A DNA stretch of 58,801 nucleotides. It comes from Halorubrum sp. SD626R. Lineage in GTDB: Archaea; Halobacteriota; Halobacteria; Halobacteriales; Haloferacaceae. The position numbers and the translations under genes are program-made. Under the pieces are notes generated by a model. That model was given only the letters and a program-made list of their open reading frames with translations, was not told the DNA's origin and did no database searches. This document shows positions 24,330 through 32,418 of the stretch, piece after piece (positions within the stretch are counted from its first letter, which is position 1; each line of letters starts with the position of its first letter). Location of the stretch: positions 1 to 58,801 of the forward strand of contig NZ_CVRT01000060.1 of NCBI RefSeq assembly GCF_001261915.1. The letters are read 5' to 3'.

Positions 24330-24729
24330 ACACATCGATAGAGGGGTGTCGACAAGCGCGGGTTCTCGCGAACACATCGATGTGGGTATTGAGCAATCAG
24401 TTGGCGTGGTGGCCGTCCCAGTCAACAAAATTGTCTAAGTTAAATTAGCGCTTGATACACATCTGCCGAATATATTCGTTTTAGCATCTCTAACGGAGTT
24501 TTACACATCGATAGAGGGGTGTATACGAGGTGCAATGGGAATGCATTGATTGAGCGTAAATAAGTAACTCAAACATCAATTGAGTCCTGGTAACAGACAG
24601 CTAATACACATCGATAGAGGGGTGTATACGAGATACAATGCAAAATGGTAAATGGGGGAGGGGGGTCACTGGAATGAGTAGAAGTTGTGAAATGATACAG
24701 GCGAATCAAACACATCGATAGAGGGGTGT
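24330..24729 (+). repeat. left origin repeat cluster, four copies of a 20-bp repeat
   Basis: ACACATCGATAGAGGGGTGT occurs identically at 24330-24349, 24503-24522, 24606-24625 and 24710-24729. Copies two and three are followed by a shared TATACGAG-purine-T/G-ACAATG extension. The repeat has short ACAC/GTGT inverted ends. The spacing is irregular (about 100-170 bp) and the intervening DNA is AT-rich with no gene. Identical repeats lie upstream of the orc1 gene, so this is probably an Orc1-binding array (ORB-like). Confidence 0.85.
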
Positions 24730-24782
24730 GTACTGGAAATAATGGAAAAAAGCAGTGGTAAATCGCTAGCCGTAGCGTGACT

Positions 24783-24890
24783 TCACGGGTTCAGAGATCT
24801 CTTGATGTTGTGAACCACACACATCAAGGCAAGCTCACGAAATTCACCGTAGGCTGAGAGGGTGCGCTTGGTCCGACGACCGACGGCTAT
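24783..24890 (-). pseudogene. transposase C-terminal remnant
   Basis: On the minus strand, just before TGA at 24783, the frame reads RTKRTLSAYGEFRELALMCV and then VHNIKRSLNP. This is the typical C-terminal tail of a DDE transposase (F-R-E-L-x-L-x-C-x-x-H-N-I-x-x pattern). Upstream the frame runs into the antisense of the next gene, so only about 35 residues remain. It marks an old insertion beside the origin repeats. Confidence 0.55.
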
Positions 24891-24917
24891 TCCCCTCCAG
24901 CGGCCCGCCGTTACGAC

Positions 24918-25916
24918 ATGGCCACCGAGATGACCGCGTTCGTGATCGAATCGTACGGCGACCCCGACGTCTTCGAACGAACGACCCGCGAGGTCCCCGA
25001 GCCAGCTGCCGACGAACTCCGGGTCGACGTTGCCGCCTCCAGCCTCAATCCCGTCGACTACAAGATCCGCCAGGGTGAGATCCCCGACTTCACGCCCGAG
25101 TTCCCCGCGACACTCCACTGCGACGTCTCCGGCGTCGTCGACTCCGTCGGTGAAGACGTCGAACAGTTCGAGCCGGGCGACGAGGTGTACGGGATGCCCG
25201 GCGGTGCGGGGCGGCAGGGTGCGCTTGCCGACTACGTCGTTGGGCACGCCGGCACGTTCGCTCGTGCGCCGGAGTCGATCCCGCTCGAGGACGCCGCGTC
25301 GCTCCCAGTCGTCGCACTCACCGCGTGGGAACTGCTCACCGACAAAGCGACGGTCGGCATCGACGACGACCTGCTCATTTACGGCGCCAGCGGCGGCGTC
25401 GGCCACATCGGCGTCCAGCTCGGTAGATGGTTCGGCGCGGATGTGACGGCGACGGGCTCGACCGGGGAGAAGCGCGACTTCGCCGAGAAACTCGGCGCGG
25501 ACCACACCGTCGACTACACGGCGACTGACATCGAGGCGTACGTCAAAGAGTATGCCGACGGCGACGGTTTCGACGTGGTGTTCGACCCAGTCGGCGACGA
25601 CCACCTTCAGACGGCGTTTGAGGCGGTCCGACCATTCGGCGCCGTTGTCACGACGGAGTCGAGTTCAACCCAGGACATCTCGGCGCTGCACGCCAATTCG
25701 CTCGAACTCGGCGTCGTGCTCGTCATCCTGCCGGTGCTGCTCGGCGATCGACAGGCGCGCATCGGTGAGGAACTCGCCGACATCGCGTCGCTCGTCGACG
25801 ACGGCGTCGTTGAGCCCCACGTCGACGAGCGGTTCGCCTTCGAAGATGTCGCGGACGCACACCGACTCGGCGAAGCGGGAGACTTCCGCGGGAAGATCCT
25901 GCTTGTCAACGAATAA
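24918..25916 (+). CDS. zinc-free MDR-family NADP-dependent oxidoreductase (quinone reductase type)
   Basis: A 332-residue medium-chain dehydrogenase/reductase. It has SSLNPVDYKIRQGE and LHCDVSGVVDSVGEDVEQFEPGDEVYGM in the GroES-like domain, DAASLPVVALTAWELL, and the nucleotide site LLIYGASGGVGHIGVQLGRWFGA (AxxGGVG). The zinc-binding Cys residues of alcohol dehydrogenases are absent, so it belongs to the quinone oxidoreductase/zeta-crystallin-like branch. It lies between the left origin repeats and orc1 and converges with the latter. The GC-rich coding style contrasts with the AT-rich origin, suggesting later insertion. Confidence 0.9.
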   Translation: MATEMTAFVIESYGDPDVFERTTREVPEPAADELRVDVAASSLNPVDYKIRQGEIPDFTPEFPATLHCDVSGVVDSVGEDVEQFEPGDEVYGMPGGAGRQGALADYVVGHAGTFARAPESIPLEDAASLPVVALTAWELLTDKATVGIDDDLLIYGASGGVGHIGVQLGRWFGADVTATGSTGEKRDFAEKLGADHTVDYTATDIEAYVKEYADGDGFDVVFDPVGDDHLQTAFEAVRPFGAVVTTESSSTQDISALHANSLELGVVLVILPVLLGDRQARIGEELADIASLVDDGVVEPHVDERFAFEDVADAHRLGEAGDFRGKILLVNE

Positions 25917-26061
25917 GGGTCGTCGACTGTGGTGAATCGCCAGATGGCGTTTGATTTCACGATTTTATCTGAATTGAGGCACTAAGGCCCCTTCCTCAAC
26001 GAACAATCAAAGCGAGTGAGTAGGTCGGGGTAGTTCACTTCTGATTCGGTTGAAACCGCTA

Positions 26062-27531
26062 CTACGTTTGGTTCCGGATCTGCGCTTTAACAACAGAGGT
26101 GACCTCATCCTCGGAGACCGCCTCAATACGTGAATCCTCTCGAAGTGTTTCGAGAATGGTCTCTGGTCGTTCTCCAAACTGGAACTCAAGGAACATTCCA
26201 GAGCTGGGACCGTGGCTCCGTCGTTCGAAGTCGACAAGCGAATACGTCGTGAGCTCTTTCATCTTATTCACGTACGTTTCCTGATGGTACTGATCGGCAT
26301 CAATAGCGTCAGTTAGGTATTGATACACGCGATAGCCGGTCGTACTCCTAGCGCTTCCACCCTCAGTTTGGGACGCAACCGCCGCAGTTGCGTACAGGCA
26401 AAGCTTCTTTTGTGTGCTGATACCGCGAACGACCTCTAACACCCGATTCTTCTCGACCTTTTCCTGTGCGGTGCGGACGTGCGCTTCGCGAACACGAGTG
26501 TCACCTTCACGTTCAGCTAACTCACCGGCAACCCGCATGAGATCGATCGCCTTCCTAGCGTCACCATGCGTCTGTGCTGCAAATGCCGCTGCGAGTGGGA
26601 TCACATCATCGTCGACGACATCATCATGAAACGCATCTTGACGACGTCGAAGAATTGCTTGGAGTTGGTTTGCATCGTAGTCGTCGAAATGGACATCTTC
26701 TGGAGTAAATGAACTGACGGCCCGACTCCCCACAGACTCCATCATCTTCGTGTCGTTTGAGATAGCAACCACCGAGATGTAGGCGTCTAGTTCGTCGTTC
26801 GCCCCAGCTCGGGAGAGTTGATACAGAAGCCGGGAGAATGCAGGCTCTTGTTTATCTCGCCGTCCAACGAGCATATCTAGTTCATCAAGGACGAATACAA
26901 CGGAGTCGAAGTGTTCGTTGACGATTCGATAGAGCTCATCCCATTTTTCTTTCGTCGCCACGCCGTGTTTTGGAACCTCGACAGGGACACCTGCCGCGTC
27001 GGCAGCCTGCTGAACGAGTTCATATACGGCTATACCAAGCGTATCCAAATCCTGACAGTTCACTTCGATGGTGCCGAACTGGATATCACGGCTTTCACAG
27101 ATACGGCTAATATTATGACAGACAGCCTTTGTGATCAGCGATTTGCCTGTTCCGGATGGCCCATATAAGAATAGATTCGGTGGTCGATTGTCTCCAAGCG
27201 CAACACGAAGCATCTTGGTTACTTCTTGGAGTTGATCATCACGGCCCACGATACGATCCTCTTTGACGACATAATTTGGGTCAAGTAACGCTCGGTCTCG
27301 AATCAACCCGTCTTGATCGTCAAATTCGAGGAGCATATCCTCGATCGACTGGGATGGCTCCTCGGAGTCAGTCTCATCCTCGGGTTGTGAGTCTCCATTC
27401 GTGATGTGAGACGACGAGGACTGTCGCGATGGCTCCGACTGCGACGTACTCGACAGCTCAGCTTGAGCCGTCGGTTCGTCCTCCGATGGTCCCGGTTCCT
27501 CTGCGGAATCATCGGAGTCGTCAGTACCCAT
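26062..27531 (-). CDS. orc1: Orc1/Cdc6 replication initiator, long N-terminal extension
   Basis: A 489-residue AAA+ initiator. The first ~65 residues are Ser/Glu/Asp-rich. The AAA+ domain shows RDDQLQEVTKMLRVAL, Walker A LYGPSGTGKSLI, Walker B VVFVLDELDMLVGRR, sensor 1 VVAISND, and HGDARKAIDLMRVAGELAE in the sensor 2 region. A winged-helix domain follows (AVASQTEGGSARSTTGYRVYQYL). It binds origin repeats and loads the replicative helicase. The eight copies of ACACATCGATAGAGGGGTGT on both sides are its likely targets. Confidence 0.93.
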   Translation of the reverse strand: MGTDDSDDSAEEPGPSEDEPTAQAELSSTSQSEPSRQSSSSHITNGDSQPEDETDSEEPSQSIEDMLLEFDDQDGLIRDRALLDPNYVVKEDRIVGRDDQLQEVTKMLRVALGDNRPPNLFLYGPSGTGKSLITKAVCHNISRICESRDIQFGTIEVNCQDLDTLGIAVYELVQQAADAAGVPVEVPKHGVATKEKWDELYRIVNEHFDSVVFVLDELDMLVGRRDKQEPAFSRLLYQLSRAGANDELDAYISVVAISNDTKMMESVGSRAVSSFTPEDVHFDDYDANQLQAILRRRQDAFHDDVVDDDVIPLAAAFAAQTHGDARKAIDLMRVAGELAEREGDTRVREAHVRTAQEKVEKNRVLEVVRGISTQKKLCLYATAAVASQTEGGSARSTTGYRVYQYLTDAIDADQYHQETYVNKMKELTTYSLVDFERRSHGPSSGMFLEFQFGERPETILETLREDSRIEAVSEDEVTSVVKAQIRNQT

Positions 27532-27696
27532 AGAGCAATTGATACCGCCCTGTATGAAAAAGGTTCCCCACCTCTATCGAAGTGTGATTAGCCGTGTGAA
27601 ACCCGTGATGCCGTACTAACCACGTAATAACTGTAAAATAAGGCTAACAGGCCGTAGCCGGTGACGATGTGTTCAGCAGTACTCGCTCGAAGACAC

Positions 27697-28093
27697 ACAC
27701 CCCTCTATCGATGTGTTCGAAGTATTCACGGGGTGGGGGTTAGTTGAGGAATTTTTTGTACCTAACTGTCGAGACAGGCCTCGTGTTGGCTTAGAATGAA
27801 GAAGGAACGTTCTCGTCGTTTTCTACCCAATCGATTTGAGCTCAATCTTCTCTTCTCTTCTCTTATTCTATTAACACAAACACACACACCCCTCTATCGA
27901 TGTGTTCGATGTGTTTTGGCTCCTGGCAATAGCGACCTTCAGATAACGTCAGAAAGTTTGTCGAAGCAACATCGGTTATCGGACGATAGAGAGACGTTAT
28001 CTACGGTATTCTTGGAAATTGCGGTTCAAGGACTAAGACCGAGCACCTGTCTTGTCCGGCTTACTCACTTGGAACACATCGATAGAGGGGTGT
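27697..28093. repeat. right origin repeat cluster, three copies
   Basis: The 20-bp origin repeat occurs on the minus strand at 27697-27716 and 27886-27905, and on the plus strand at 28074-28093. Two copies extend identically on the minus strand as TCGAACACATCGATAGAGGG. The cluster lies 166-562 bases upstream of the orc1 start, so it can act both in initiation and in autoregulation. No gene is supported in 27532-28280. Confidence 0.85.
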
Positions 28094-28312
28094 GTGTCTC
28101 ATCGGGTCGCTACTGTCAGAAGACGATCGGTTCACTGTTCCACAGGTAGGAAACAATCTTTCATGTGTCCTTTTGCGATTAGACCAAGTCGCGCACTTCG
28201 ACTCGTGACATTGAGACGTTCCACAACAGAACAGAAGCTAAGACTCGACATCAGGTGCGATGGGAATCGCCTGTGAACCGCCTCGGGGTCAAGCCCCGAG
28301 CCTTCCCGTGGT

Positions 28313-29590
28313 TTAGTCGGACACTCCCATCCGGCCATCGGCCTGATAGCCTCGAGCGGTCGGGTGGGTCACGGTCGGGGCGTCCACGACCCCCGATGCC
28401 TGCCGTCGCACCTTCCGAACAACGGGAAGGCTGTTGAGAGCAGGCACATTCCAATCTTGATGCTTCTTGATGCCTTTCACGGCGATATTGACGCTTGCAC
28501 CACGGTCGCTGTGGTCTTGATGCTCACAGGACTTGCACTTGAACCGCTTCTTGTGGCGGTTCGCTCGCTCCGTATGTCCGCACATCGGACACCGTTGGCT
28601 CGTGTACTCCGGGTTAATCCACGCTGTCGGGATTCCCTCGAACGACGCCTTGTACGACGTATAGAACTGAAGGGCGCGGAACGGGAGATGGTGCAAGCGT
28701 CGGTTCATCCGAGTGCCGTAGTCGATACTGTCGCGCATCTCTTTGAGGTCTTCAAAGACGATGCACGGCTTCTCGAACTGACGGCTCCACTCCACGATGT
28801 GACGACTCACCTTGTGGAGTCGGTCACGGACTAACCGTTTCTCACGCCCTTCCAACGTATCGTGGATGCTGTCCTTCCCTGCGTTCTGCGCGCGCTTTCG
28901 CATCGTAAAGTAACGGTGGCGCTCGAACTTGATTTCAGGGAAGTCGATGACCAACGTATCCTCGACGCCACCCTCGGAGAGTACGGTGAGGGCCACGTTG
29001 TCCTCGTTCACGTCCACACCGACGGCAGTCCGCGAGTCATGCTTGTCACGGACAGTTTGCTCGGTGTTGGTGAGGTTGACGTGCAACTCGGGGTTGTCGT
29101 TGTGGAACAGGGCTTCTACTGTCCCAATCTTCCACTCGTCGTTTTCAAGCGCGGTCTTGAGAATGTCGAGGTGAGCGCCACTCCCTTTGAGGACGCCCTT
29201 GACGTGCTTGTACGGCTTCGCGCTGATTCGGAACGCCACGTCACCGTCGTCGGTGAGCGACAGGTTGTACCCATCCGTGAAGTTTGCCCGGAGCGGGTAC
29301 ACACCGTCCTTGGTGTGACTCGGTTGGCCGAAGTCGTCGTACTCATAGTAGTTCTCCATCGCACCGAGTGCTTTGGCGACGACGCGCTGTGTCGTGTTCT
29401 TCACGAGGTTTGCGTCGTCGGCTACTCGGTCGGGAATCGCGTCCCAGTCCACGCCTTCTTTGGCGAGGCGGATGGTCTCGTTGTACACCGAGCGGGCTTC
29501 GAGTGTGGCGTCGTACAGCAGACCCTCGTTGCCACTCTGAATGTCGAGTTGGAAGTCCAACGTCTTGACGAGGGCCTGTGCGTCGGTCAC
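28313..29590 (-). CDS. tnpB: TnpB, RNA-guided nuclease of IS200/IS605 element
   Basis: A 425-residue TnpB with all RuvC residues present: Asp in AVGVDVNEDNVAL, Glu in CIVFEDLKEMRD, and Asp in HSDRGASVNIAVKG. The zinc finger CPMC...CKSC sits between the last two. Start is GTG 29590, overlapping by one base the stop of the RHH-like gene. TnpB uses the omega RNA from the element's 3' end to cut DNA and aid element retention. The hairpin at 28282-28300, just beyond the stop, is the likely 3' part of that RNA. Confidence 0.92.
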   Translation of the reverse strand: MTDAQALVKTLDFQLDIQSGNEGLLYDATLEARSVYNETIRLAKEGVDWDAIPDRVADDANLVKNTTQRVVAKALGAMENYYEYDDFGQPSHTKDGVYPLRANFTDGYNLSLTDDGDVAFRISAKPYKHVKGVLKGSGAHLDILKTALENDEWKIGTVEALFHNDNPELHVNLTNTEQTVRDKHDSRTAVGVDVNEDNVALTVLSEGGVEDTLVIDFPEIKFERHRYFTMRKRAQNAGKDSIHDTLEGREKRLVRDRLHKVSRHIVEWSRQFEKPCIVFEDLKEMRDSIDYGTRMNRRLHHLPFRALQFYTSYKASFEGIPTAWINPEYTSQRCPMCGHTERANRHKKRFKCKSCEHQDHSDRGASVNIAVKGIKKHQDWNVPALNSLPVVRKVRRQASGVVDAPTVTHPTARGYQADGRMGVSD

Positions 29591-29724
29591 TATTCGGATT
29601 CGTTGAGCCAGTCGTTGACGAGTCCACGCACTACGTCGGACTTGGTTTCGTCAACCTCGATGCACTTCTTCGAGAACTCCTTGTATACATCGTCCTCGAA
29701 GTCTACGGACAGTCGTTTTGTCAT
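29590..29724 (-). CDS. 44-aa ribbon-helix-helix-like protein upstream of tnpB
   Basis: ATG 29724 to TAG 29590 encodes a 44-residue protein. It opens with a short basic beta-strand, MTKRLSVDFEDDVYKEF, followed by two helices (SKKCIEVDETKSDVVRGLVNDWLNE). This is the CopG/RHH layout, with T-K-S-D-V-V-R as the second-helix start. Its stop overlaps the tnpB GTG in TAGTG, indicating translational coupling. A DNA-binding regulator of the element is the simplest role, but this is inferred from fold pattern only. Confidence 0.65.
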   Translation of the reverse strand: MTKRLSVDFEDDVYKEFSKKCIEVDETKSDVVRGLVNDWLNESE

Positions 29725-29779
29725 CTCACACTCTTACTTATATACTGAAATACTTAATTCTTGCCCACGTACTGTCTGT

Positions 29780-30178
29780 ATGGGCGAGAAGCGGTCAAAC
29801 CACGCGGTGTACAACGCCAACTACCACTTTGTGTGGTGTCCGAAATACCGTCACGCGATTCTCGAACCAATCGAGGGCTCGTTAGAAGTGAGTTTTCGAG
29901 GCGTGTGCGACGAGTACGACTACGAGATACTGTCGCTCCACATCTCACCCGACCACATACACCTGTTCTTGTCAGCCCACCCGAAGCACTCACCGAGCGA
30001 GATCGCACGGGCGGTCAAGAGCATCACGGTGCGGGAGATGTGGGAACAGCACGAGTCGTTCTTGGAGGAGTATCTGTGGGGTGGTGGGTTCTGGGAACGT
30101 TCGTACTACATCGGGACTGCGGGAACCGTCTCAACGGAAACGATTGAACGGTATATCGAACGAACAGGACACGTCTAA
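29780..30178 (+). CDS. tnpA: IS200/IS605 family Y1 transposase TnpA
   Basis: A 132-residue HUH single-strand transposase from ATG 29780. The His pair lies in LHISPDHIHLFLSAHP, and the catalytic Tyr in FWERSYYIGTAGTVS. The N-terminus (AVYNANYHFVWCPKYRH) is family-typical. It excises and integrates single-stranded element DNA through hairpins at the ends. It is transcribed away from the RHH-tnpB pair, with about 55 bases between the divergent starts. Confidence 0.93.
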   Translation: MGEKRSNHAVYNANYHFVWCPKYRHAILEPIEGSLEVSFRGVCDEYDYEILSLHISPDHIHLFLSAHPKHSPSEIARAVKSITVREMWEQHESFLEEYLWGGGFWERSYYIGTAGTVSTETIERYIERTGHV

Positions 30179-30236
30179 GTGTCGGCTTCATCCTCGGGGT
30201 CAAGCCCCGAGGCACTCGCCTTGTTTTCTCTGTAGA

Positions 30237-30256
30237 ACACATCGATAGAGGGGTGT
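30237..30256 (+). repeat. eighth copy of the origin repeat
   Basis: ACACATCGATAGAGGGGTGT, identical to the other seven. It lies immediately outside the IS200/IS605 element and was presumably adjacent to the right cluster before the element inserted. Confidence 0.85.
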
Positions 30257-30334
30257 CTCTCAAACGAGTTTCTCAAGCAGCCCTTGTTCACCCGTCATAC
30301 GAGGTTTCACGGATCTTCTGGGCATGGCTCTGAA

Positions 30335-30374
30335 TTAACCAACAGATTTGGTGGTATAACGGTGTGTTGGTTAA
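30335..30374. promoter_or_regulatory. IR-B: TTAACCAACA-N20-TGTTGGTTAA
   Basis: Perfect 10-bp arms at 30335-30344 and 30365-30374. The right arm overlaps the stop codon of the polymerase C-terminal fragment, so this copy is at the 3' end of the old polB gene rather than in a promoter. It is the second member of the four-copy family. Confidence 0.7.
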
Positions 30375-30788
30375 TCTTGATTGCCGTTCGCGAAGGCTGT
30401 CAGCTCCGGTTCCCGTGTCTCCGAGAGATATCGACGGATCTTCGACGGATCCCACCCAAGCGGTGACAGCACACTTTCGACAGCTCTGACGAGTTGTGTT
30501 TCGTAGTACGACGCATCGTACGACTCGATCTCCTCGTGAGCCAACGCAACCCGGTCCTGCGAGCTTTTCTCGTCGTCGACGACCACGTACTCGATGTCTT
30601 GGCCTGGATGAACAGCGAGATCCTGATCCCGAGCCCGTCTTAGTGCCGCCACGTTCTGCGTGTACCCTTCTAGTGTCTTGGAGACACGATTCCGTTCGAC
30701 GAGCTGCTCGACCGGCACGGTTCCAGCGTGGAGGCGCTTGATGGCGTCTTGGAGACAGTCGAGTACGGACTGTGAATGAGTATCCTCT
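30371..30788 (-). pseudogene. polB: family B DNA polymerase, C-terminal (thumb) fragment
   Basis: The frame from about 30788 (just after TGA) to TAA at 30371 reads SVLDCLQDAIKRLHAGTVPV, then EQLVERNRVSKTLEGYTQN, GQDIEYVVVDDEKSSQDRVA, DASYYETQLVRAVESVLSPLGW. This is the thumb and C-terminal end of an archaeal family B polymerase. The palm motifs are absent here but present on the same strand in the fragment ending near 39691. The two pieces are collinear, with roughly 100 residues missing between them, so the ~8.9 kb in between appears to have been inserted into polB. Confidence 0.75.
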
Positions 30789-30836
30789 CAGTATTTCGAC
30801 AGGGTGGATTGTAGTGCTGTCTCTCTTGTACTGAAA

Positions 30837-31053
30837 CCCCGTCGGGCAATTTTGAGTGGTTGAAGCTAATGTCGCCATCTGAACTCGTATAGGGGAACGA
30901 CGGGTTTCAGAGGGACCTCTGTGGGGTTGAAGCGCCGGTCTGTTGGTGTTGGTCGGTATCGTCGACATCCCGTTTCAGACGGACCTTTGTGGGGTTGAAG
31001 CCCGGTGGATCTGCTCCGGGAGCTACCGGACTATGATAGTTTCAGACGGACCT
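30837..31053 (+). CRISPR. decayed CRISPR mini-array, orphan
   Basis: Two good 30-bp repeats lie at 30904-30933 and 30972-31001; both start GTTTCAG and end GTGGGGTTGAAGC. They are the haloarchaeal type I-B-like repeat. A degenerate first repeat (30837-30866, ending GTGGTTGAAGC) and a truncated last repeat (from 31039, GTTTCAGACGGACCT) extend the array. Spacers are 30867-30903 (37 nt), 30934-30971 (38 nt) and 31002-31038 (37 nt). No cas gene is in the window. The regular spacing supports a true array. Confidence 0.8.
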
Positions 31054-31108
31054 CGTGCCGGCCCATTTTTTCGCCCTCGGTTTGGATTCATAAGACGGAG
31101 TCTCTCCT

Positions 31109-32278
31109 TTATGCGACGCTTTGTTCGCTGATCGTCTCACCATTCTCAAACCGATCCCGTGAGAGCGGCGAGATATCGATGAGATCTGTCCCCCCGTCAA
31201 CGATGAGGTCGGCGACAATCTGTCCAGAAGCGGGTGCGTGCTGGAACCCGTGACCAGAGAAGCCAGCGACGGTGACGAGACCGGGGATCGACTCCTCGAC
31301 AATCGGGTGTCGATCCAGTGTGACCGCGTACAGCCCGGCCCAGCCCCGTTTAATCCGGGTATCGAGTCCGAAGTACTCGGTGTACGCACCGGCGTTTTCC
31401 ACCGCTTGCGCTGCCCATTCGATATCCATTCCCTCGTCGTAGGCGTCGGGGTCTTGGTCAGGGTCAGCAATTTCGTCAAACTGCCCCCCGACAAGCGCCA
31501 AGCCCTCTCGCTCGGGGCGGAAGTACGACCCCGTCTCAAGATCGATTGTCAGTGGAACTGACTCAGGGACTGGGGAAGACGGCTCGACCACAGCGATTTG
31601 CCGTCGTCGAGGCGAAATCGGGAGATCAACGCCAGCCATGGCGGCGACTGTCGGGGCCCACGCGCCTGCAGAGTTGACGACGCAGTCGACCGCGTGCCGC
31701 TCGGACCCTTCGGCGTCCACCGCTCGGAGCTCAGCGCCAACGACACGGTCGCCCTCGCGGTGGAGTGTTGTGACCGCCGTTTTCGTTCGGATGTCGACAC
31801 CTAACTCGCGGGCGGCCTCGGCATACCCCTGGAGGGCAAGGTTCGGATCGGCGATCCCGTCGGTGGGGTTGTACGTCGCCGCAACGAACGGGTCTGGGTT
31901 GAGCCCAGGGCAGTGCTCTGTCGCCTCGGCGGGCGCGAGCAGTTCGCTTTCGGCACCGAGTTCGCGCTGCATTGCAACGTTCTCGCGGAACTGCGCAGCG
32001 GTTTCTTCACTTCGGGCTACAAACAGATAGCCGTTCTTCCGGAGCCCGATATCTACACCGAACCGCTCCTCGAAGGTGTTCCAAACCGCCTTGCTAGCGA
32101 GTGAGAGTTCGACATTCACGCGCGTCGAGAACTGCGATCGGATCCCGCCCGCCGAACGAGTGGTGCTCCCAGCTCCGAGCGACCCCTTCTCGACTAATGT
32201 CACGTTTGCGCCGCGATCAGCCAACGAGTACGCGGCTGCAAGCCCGACGACGCCCCCGCCGACAACGAGTGTGTCCAT
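31109..32278 (-). CDS. FAD-dependent amino-acid oxidase/dehydrogenase (DadA/glycine oxidase family)
   Basis: A 389-residue DAO-fold flavoprotein. The N-terminal dinucleotide motif is VVGGGVVGLAAAYSLADRG; the second FAD motif is LVEKGSLGAGSTTRSAGGIR. The C-terminal motif GLVTVAGFSGHGFQHAPASG is typical of sarcosine/glycine/D-amino acid oxidases. It should oxidise an amine or D-amino acid to the imino acid. It is divergent from an ornithine-cyclodeaminase-like gene, with 140 bp between, and precedes a branched-chain-type ABC transporter, so the cluster imports and breaks down an amino-acid-like substrate. Confidence 0.88.
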   Translation of the reverse strand: MDTLVVGGGVVGLAAAYSLADRGANVTLVEKGSLGAGSTTRSAGGIRSQFSTRVNVELSLASKAVWNTFEERFGVDIGLRKNGYLFVARSEETAAQFRENVAMQRELGAESELLAPAEATEHCPGLNPDPFVAATYNPTDGIADPNLALQGYAEAARELGVDIRTKTAVTTLHREGDRVVGAELRAVDAEGSERHAVDCVVNSAGAWAPTVAAMAGVDLPISPRRRQIAVVEPSSPVPESVPLTIDLETGSYFRPEREGLALVGGQFDEIADPDQDPDAYDEGMDIEWAAQAVENAGAYTEYFGLDTRIKRGWAGLYAVTLDRHPIVEESIPGLVTVAGFSGHGFQHAPASGQIVADLIVDGGTDLIDISPLSRDRFENGETISEQSVA

Positions 32279-32418
32279 ACCTCTCGATCTCTCCTCAGAA
32301 CATAAACGTACGACGCCGATCAGTCTCTCTCTGTGATCAAAGAGTAGGCGAGAGAGGCGAGCGTGCTAAGTAGTCGGCCGACGATCAGGCTAAGTCGTCG
32401 GGAACCAACGACCTGATT

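Larger units (their letters stand above)
28275..30215. mobile_element. IS200/IS605-type element with divergent tnpA and RHH-tnpB
   Basis: The element has a Y1 transposase (plus strand) and, divergently, a small RHH-like gene and tnpB (minus strand). Both ends carry the same hairpin, CTCGGGGTCAAGCCCCGAG, at 28282-28300 and 30193-30211, as expected for subterminal recognition structures of this family. The exact ends were not resolved. It has inserted between the seventh and eighth origin repeats. All three genes look intact. Confidence 0.85.
24330..30256. other. putative replication origin region around orc1/cdc6
   Basis: Eight identical 20-bp repeats bracket the orc1/cdc6 gene: four to its left, three to its right (two of these inverted) and one more beyond an inserted IS200/IS605 element. 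The gap 27532-28280 is AT-rich and includes a pyrimidine run with repeated TTCTC and then TTATTCTATTAACACAAACA at 27870-27889, a candidate unwinding element. Haloarchaeal replicons commonly place an Orc1/Cdc6 gene next to its repeat-bearing origin. Confidence 0.75.

Noticed and set aside
24891..25604. Long minus-strand frame opposite the MDR oxidoreductase
   Set aside because: It is the antisense of a clearly recognisable GC-rich gene; only its last ~35 codons (24783-24890) look like a transposase tail.
28862..29779. Long plus-strand open stretch upstream of and in frame with tnpA
   Set aside because: It is the antisense of tnpB; the recognisable TnpA sequence begins only at ATG 29780.
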